From Chlorella sorokiniana (lineage: Eukaryota; Chlorophyta; Trebouxiophyceae; Chlorellales; Chlorellaceae): a stretch of DNA of 64,000 nucleotides. The position numbers were made by a program, and so were the translations under genes. Location: NCBI GenBank assembly GCA_025917655.1, contig CP084612.1, positions 1,736,001-1,800,000 of the forward strand. The letters are read 5' to 3'. This document shows positions 58,795 through 64,000 of this stretch, piece after piece. Position 1 is the stretch's first letter. Each line of letters opens with the position of its first letter. Under the pieces are notes generated by a model. It did no database searches and was not told where the DNA came from. It saw nothing but the letters and a program-made list of their open reading frames with translations.

Positions 58795-59405
58795 AAAAAG
58801 CTGAGTGGCCAGTTTGCGCACCATGTTGGTGGTTTATACGGACCCTCCTCCCAGCTGGGAGAGCACCGGGGTAACGGCGGTGCTCTTCTTGGCCTCTGAG
58901 GCCACGTTGGCCTCCATCTCTGCCGTCGCCTGCTGGCGGCGTGCAGCGCTCTCCGCTGCCTTCCTACCAGCGGGGTTGACCCGGCATCGGTCCGCTGCTT
59001 GCGCAGCGACGCCAGCAGCTCCTCGCTGCCCTTCGCATGGCTTGCCTGCACAGTGCCTCGGAGGCTCACGGTGTGCCAAAACTGCGGATGCATCAGGCAT
59101 CGATATCGAAGTTTTGGCACACCGTGAGCCTCCGAGGCACTGTGCAGGCAAGCCAAGCGAAGGGCAGCGAGGAGCTGCTGGCGTCGCTGCGGAAGCAGAA
59201 AACCGACGCGGGGTCAACCCCGCTGGTAGGAAGGCAGCGGAGAGCGCTGCACGCCGCCAGCAGGCGACGGCAGAGATGGAGGCCAACGTGGCCTCTGGCC
59301 TGAAAAAGAGCACAGCCGTCAACGCGGTGCTCTCCCAGCTGGGAGGAGCCTCCGTTCACACCACCAACATGGTGCGCAAACTGGCCACAAAGCTGTACGC
59401 AGCCA
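58795..59405. repeat. Long inverted repeat, ~280-bp arms
   Basis: Left arm about 58795-59085, right arm about 59115-59405, with a ~30-nt centre holding ATCGATATCGAT. Landmarks: GGCCAGTTTGCGCACCATG (left) against CATGGTGCGCAAACTGGCC (right); CCCAGCTGGGAG near 58850 and 59335; and CACGGTGTGCCAAAACT against AGTTTTGGCACACCGTG next to the centre. By eye the arms match at roughly nine of ten positions. Both arms, read outward from the centre, keep the same open frame, with NPAGRKAAESAARRQQATAE then MEANVAS. They are therefore two copies of one sequence, placed head to head. A transcript across it would form a long hairpin. Confidence 0.85.
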
Positions 59406-60290
59406 GGGGACCATGCACACATTGTCCTCTGCTGTGAGTGCGGCCGTGTGTTTGTTCAGCCCCGTCATGTATAAAGCTGCGATGTAAACCCGGCAAACCT
59501 CACTTGGCAGACCTCCTCACAGTGGCAGTGGTTGGCCAGCATCTCGGGTAGCAGCAGGATGTGGGGCCCTGGAATAAAAGGGATTCGGTGGCAAGCACTT
59601 GAAAGTTTGGGACTCGCTCAAACTCAGCAGAACAGAGCGCGGTGGGATGGGAATGGTGCAAGCGCTGCACTGCTGCCGACCGAGCACAGTCCGTACCCAT
59701 CTGGCATGCTGCCCCTGCTAGCGACAGGCATGGTGCTGCTTGCTGCCACGGAGCATTGCCTGCAGCAGTGGCTCACCTGCTCAAGCGGGCCCTGCTCCAC
59801 GCCGTCTGCACAGGTGGCACAACTGTATTCAGCAGCCTGCAGAGATGGTGCACCAAGCCTGTTGTGAATTGAAAGGCATGAGCAGGCACGCATTGCAGGA
59901 AGTGCATTAATGCAACAACAGCAGTAACAGCAACAGGCATATAGCAGGGGTGGGTGTGGTGGTGTGTGGTGTGGGTGGGTGGGGGTGGGGTGGGGTGTGC
60001 GGGGCATTTATTTAGGTATTTTTGTAAAAGATAAAAGAGGCACGCACACTTGTTTGATTCTGCCGCTTGCCCAGACAGCCAGCAGGCCCAGCCAGCCTGC
60101 CTGTGTTGACGGACACAATGCCTTGAGCGCTCCCAGACTGGCGTGGCTGTCACGTGTAGCTGTGCCTGTAGTCGCAGTCAGGGCAGAGGGGGCATCGATG
60201 TGAAAAGGATGTAAACATGCCCAATCTGCAGCCAGAGAGGTGCCGCCCAGGGCTTTGTTGCTGCTTCGCTGATACCCTGCTGTCTCCATA
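59406..60290. other. Repeat-zone spacer with GT tract
   Basis: No gene is supported. A G/T-rich tract is present at 59945-60005 (GGTGTGGTGTGGGTGGG type). The rest is mixed-composition sequence. Confidence 0.45.
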
Positions 60291-60582
60291 CAGCCGCCCC
60301 CTCCTTCAACGTCAGCAACCCGCTGCCACAGCGCTCACCGCTAGAAAACCCACGTCTGATGCCCCTGTGCCGCAACGCACCACCCAGGTCAGACAGGCGC
60401 AGATCCTGCGTGGGTCTCATCAGCCTGCGGGTGTGCGGCTGCTTGGCATGCACCGCACCCTGTGTCCCATGGTGTCTTCCCGTCCCATGGTGTCTTCGAC
60501 CATGGTGATGTTGGCAGGCTTCACATTGCCATGCACTGTGCCCTTTCAGCAGTTGAGCAGACCCATCTGCTTGGCCAGGCAA
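60291..60582 (-). pseudogene. Protein kinase fragment, copy 1
   Basis: The minus strand reads GLLNC, a stop, KGTVHGNVKPANITMVEDTM and then DLRLSDLGGALRHRG. This is the catalytic-loop region of a kinase (HxDxKxxN, here HGNVKPAN) followed by the SDLGGA segment that resembles SDFGLA. The catalytic Asp is replaced by Asn and a stop interrupts the frame. No other kinase subdomain is visible, so it is a fragment. Confidence 0.6.
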
Positions 60583-60710
60583 ATGATGAGGGGGCCCAGC
60601 AGAGGGGGCGAGCTAAACTGCCGCGAGGGCATAGCTCATGGCGACGTGAAGAGTGCGAACATCACGATGGTCGAAGACACCATGGGACACAAGGTGAGGG
60701 CATGAGCCGG
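60583..60710 (+). pseudogene. Protein kinase fragment, copy 2 (opposite strand)
   Basis: The plus strand reads LNCREGIAHGDVKSANITMV then EDTMGHKVRA. It is the same catalytic-loop sequence as copy 1 but with HGDVKSAN, so the catalytic Asp is kept. The two copies face each other across about 130 bp. No flanking kinase domain is present. Confidence 0.6.
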
Positions 60711-60984
60711 CCAATCAGATACAGATGCTGCGTGCGCTAAATTTCATGATGCCCAACTGCGCTGTTGAGCTAGCTGTGCCGCCGCTGCAGCCGCCAGCCG
60801 GCAGATACGCACAAACCCCAACAGCAGGCTCTTAGCTGTAAAGCCACTGCGGTCTCACAGCTCTGCCACACCCGATCATCACGGGCAGAGGCCGGGCAGA
60901 GGCCGCACAAGGTCGGTTCCAAGATCACGAAAACGCCGCCCGACCTGCCCCAGGCCGTGACGCAACCCGCGCTAAGAGAATATT

Positions 60985-61200
60985 CAATTGCACAATAGCG
61001 CATTGCGGAGCCTGCAGCTCCAACAAGGAAGATCATCCCGGGCGCACCTGATGGCACCATACGTCAGCTGCCCGACAACTGCGCCGCCCCTGCAGCCGCC
61101 GTGCCGCTCACACATTGCTGGCGGCAGATTCCTTCTCAATGGAAGCCGCCCTGGCCGCATTGTGCTGCCTGCAGCACTCGCAGGCACCACATCAGTTGCA
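60985..61200. repeat. Diverged relic monomer of the 171-bp repeat
   Basis: The stretch from about 61108 (CACACATTGCTGGCGGCAGA) shares CACACAT, GCGGCAGA, GCCGCATTG and CTGCCTGCAGCA in order and spacing with the array starting at 62081. Divergence is much greater than among array copies. It is probably an older edge copy; a weaker partial copy lies at about 61000. Confidence 0.65.
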
Positions 61201-62040
61201 GTAGGTGCCAGCGCTGCCTGTGGTGGAAAGGCGAGGGCGGCGGCGGTGCCGCTGGTCGGCGGTCGCTTCGTGCCCGAGGTGCCCGCTGGGCTTGCGTCTG
61301 CGATTGCTTGCTCACTGGTTTACCCTTTTCCTTGCCAACTGGTCTTCTGGAGCGTAGGGCAGGGACTGATGCATCCTGCATGCACCCCGCGTGGCTGTGG
61401 TGTGGCGGTGAGTGCCGCTGTCACCGCCATGCTGCAGGTGCAAATTTGCTGAGCTGCCTGTAATATGACCGAGTTTCCAGCAGTGTGCTTGCCTCCATAT
61501 CTGTTGTGCTTATGTAAAAGTGCTGCTGAGGACTCCCTGGGTGTGCGTTCAGTGCTGCCTGTGGTTGCAAAAGCGTGGGCGGCAGCGGTGAGGCTGGTGG
61601 GCGGTGCGCTTGCTGCCTGACGACCCGCTGCGCTTGCGTCTGCACCTGCCTGCCTGCTGACAAGCCCCATTCCCTGGCCACCCAATTTCCCTGAGCGCAG
61701 GGCACTGACTGCACATCTATGAGCAGACGCGTCCGTACGGCATGCGCTGCTGCGTGGTCGGCAGTTTTTGGCTCTTTACACACTTGCCCCTAAACATTGT
61801 TTGCCCTGCTAAAAATGATTCTGCTCCATACATATACATGTAAGCCATTTTCACCATGTTGGTTGGTTGACAGCTACATCAAGTGAGAATCTGTATATTC
61901 TGGCCAGCCCTGTGTGAATCAAATCTTGTTCTTCCGCCACGCTGGCTCTTCTCCGATGCTGCCGATGGTGCTGGGCTCGTCCTCGGAATCAGTCCAGCTG
62001 TAGCAAAATGGCAGGCTCCGCGCCGCCTCCACGCTGCTGA
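61201..62040. other. Spacer before the tandem array
   Basis: No gene supported. The GTGGTGGAAAGGCGAGGGCGG-like region near 61220 has a weaker echo near 61555, suggesting old duplication. The part from about 61780 to 61930 is AT-richer. Confidence 0.4.
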
Positions 62041-62059
62041 ACACGGCGTGCATGGTGGC

Positions 62060-64000
62060 ATGCCACACTGTCTCCCCCAGCGGCAGAAATCTTCTATACC
62101 ACTCGCCCGGGCCGCATTGCACTGCCTGCAGCATTCCCAGAGAACGCAAGGCCACCCACAGATCTGCCCAAGCAGCACTGGTTGCACCTCGGATCCGTCG
62201 CTGAGAGCTGGCGCCGCCGCTGCCACCGCCCAACCGCGCACACATCGCCAGCGGCAGAAATCTTCTATACCACTCGCCCGGGCCGCATTGCACTGCCTGC
62301 AGCATTCCCAGAGAACGCAGGGCCACCCACAAATCTGCCCAAGCAGCACTGGTTGGACCTCGGATCCGTCGCTGAGAGCTGGCGCCCCGCTGCCACCGCC
62401 CTGCCGCGCACACATCGCCAGCGGCAGAAATCTTCTATACCACTCGGCCGGGCCGCATTGCACTGCCTGCAGCATTCCCAGAGAACGCAACGCCACCCAC
62501 AAATCTGCCCAAGCAGCACTGGTTGCACCTCGGATCCGTCGCTGAGAGCTGGCGCCCCGCTGCCACCGCCCTGCCGCGCACACATCGCCAGCGGCAGAAA
62601 TCTTCTATACCACTCGCCCGGGCCGCATTGCACTGCCTGCAGCATTCCCAGAGAACGCAACGCCACCCACAGATCTGCCCATGCAGCACTGGTTGCACCT
62701 CGGATCCGTCGCTTACAGCTGGCGCCGCCGCTGCCACCGCCCTGCCGCGCACACATCGCCAGCGGCAGAAATCTTCTATACCACTCGCCCGGGCCGCATT
62801 GCACTGCCTGCAGCATTCCCAGAGAACGCAGGGCCACCCACAGATCTGCCCAAGCAGCACTGGTTGCACCTCGGATCCGTCGCTGAGAGCTGGCGCCGCC
62901 GCTGCCGCGCACACATCGCCAGCGGCAGAAATCTTCTATACCACTCGCCCGGGCCGCAATGCACTGCCTGCAGCATTCCCAGAGAACGCAACGCCACCCA
63001 CAAATCTGCCCAAGCAGCACTGGTTGCACCTCGGATCCGTCGCTGAGAGCTGGCGCCCCCGCTGCCACCGCCCTGCCGCGCACACATCGCCAGCGGCAGA
63101 AATCTTCTATACCACTCGCCCGGGCCGCATTGCACAGCCTGCAGCATTCCCAGAGAACGCAACGCCACCCACAGATCTGCCCATGCAGCACTGGTTGCAC
63201 CTCGGATCCGTCGCTTACAGCTGGCGCCGCCGCTGCCACCGCCCTGCCGCGCACACATCGCCAGCGGCAGAAATCTTCTATACCACTCGCCCGGGCCGCA
63301 TTGCACTGCCTGCAGCATTCCCAGAGAACGCAGGGCCACCCACAGATCTGCCCAAGCAGCACTGGTTGCACCTCGGATCCGTCGCTGAGAGATGGCGCCG
63401 CCGCTGCCACCGCCCTGCCGCGCACACATCGCCAGCGGCAGAAATCTTCTATACCACTCGGCCGGGCCGCATTGCACTGCCTGCAGCATTCCCAGAGAAC
63501 GCAACGCCACCCACAAATCTGCCCAAGCAGCACTGGTTCCACCTCGGATCCGTCGCTTACAGCTGGCGCCCCCGCTGCCACCGCCCTGCCGCGCACACAT
63601 CGCCAGCAGCAGAAATCTTCTATACCACTCGGCCGGGCCGCATTGCACTGCCTGCAGCATTCCCAGAGAACGCAGGGCCACCCACAGATCTGCCCAAGCA
63701 GCACTGGTTGCACCTCGGATCCGTCGCTGAGAGAGGGCGCCGCCGCTGCCACCGCCCTGCCGCGCACACATCGCCAGCGGCAGAAATCTTCTATACCACT
63801 CGCCCGGGCCGCATTGCACGGCCTGCAGCATTCCCAGAGAACGCAGCGCCACCCACAAATCTGCCCAAGCAGCACTGGTTGCACCTCGGATCCGTCGCTT
63901 ACAGCTGGCGCCGCCGCTGCCACCGCCCTGCCGCGCACACATCGCCAGCGGCAGAAATCTTCTATACCACTCGCCCGGGCCGCATTGCACGGCCTGCAGC
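62060..64000. repeat. Tandem array, 171-bp unit, 12 copies to the window edge
   Basis: The landmark CGGCAGAAATCTTCTATACC starts at 62081, 62252, 62422, 62592, 62763, 62923, 63094, 63265, 63436, 63607 (CAGCAG variant), 63778 and 63949. Spacing is 170-171 bp, except one 160-bp unit with an 11-bp loss at about 62897. Most units carry a BamHI-type GGATCC. 171 is divisible by 3, so a 57-residue pattern repeats without a stop on the minus strand (AAWADLWVALRSLGMLQAVQ) and long frames exist on plus. Two successive triplets of units share the same variant series, a local three-unit higher-order repeat. The array runs past 64000. It may be a satellite (subtelomeric or centromeric) or a repetitive coding exon; I favour satellite. 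Confidence 0.92.

Noticed and set aside
62265-63938. 557-codon protein across the tandem array as a confirmed gene
   Set aside because: The open frame follows from a unit length divisible by three without stops; no start context, introns or domain support it.
62060-64000. CRISPR array
   Set aside because: Units are long and similar throughout, with no repeat-spacer alternation, and the genome is eukaryotic.

Overview
The window looks like nuclear DNA of a small-genome green alga, most likely a Chlorella-like trebouxiophyte. It is strongly GC-rich. Genes are dense and split by many short GT-AG introns rich in TG or CA. Products include an organellar IF-3, a bacterial-type RsmG, a mitochondrial pyruvate carrier and an algal Pro-rich serine protease. 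The assignment is inferred from gene content and style, not from a database match. Layout from the left: a partial trefoil-like exon (-); organellar IF-3 (-); COX23 (-), whose stop lies only 16 nt before the IF-3 start; a secreted trypsin-like protease with a Pro-rich linker and two Cys-rich domains (+); MPC1 (-); an unrecognised protein with two 2H-phosphoesterase-like motifs (+); a small Lys-rich protein (-); an inner-membrane signal peptidase (+); RsmG (+); a ~9 kb type IIB P-type Ca2+-ATPase (+); a leucine-rich helical protein (+); a secreted FAS1 protein (+); and a secreted protein made of tandem PSI-like Cys-rich modules (-). Positions ~32.6-43 kb form an insertion zone. It holds tRNA-Leu(CAA), what appears to be a circularly permuted tRNA-Ile(UAU) gene, a tRNA-derived sequence beside a 37-nt T-run, a long LINE with AP-endonuclease and reverse transcriptase, and truncated copies of the LINE 3' end. 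Ordinary genes resume with an F-box-type protein (-), an SH3BGR/glutaredoxin-like protein (+), a JMJD5-type JmjC protein (+), a multispanning membrane protein (-), an ankyrin protein (-) and a CDK8/CDKE kinase (-). The last ~5.5 kb is repeat-rich: a ~280-bp-arm inverted repeat, opposed kinase fragments, and a tandem array with a 171-bp unit that runs off the right edge. The genes share no single pathway. Several serve organelles: IF-3, COX23, MPC1, the inner-membrane peptidase and RsmG. The most striking object is the permuted tRNA gene: its 3' half lies upstream of its 5' half, with a 10-nt spacer and a T7 terminator. A second window-wide signal concerns sequence quality. About twenty conserved motifs (for example DKTGTLT, KGAPE, YRAPELLL) are each interrupted by what looks like one missing base, mostly in short G/C runs. 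The apparent frameshifts in host genes are therefore better read as base-call deletions than as pseudogenes. All exon limits are read by eye from splice sites and protein continuity.
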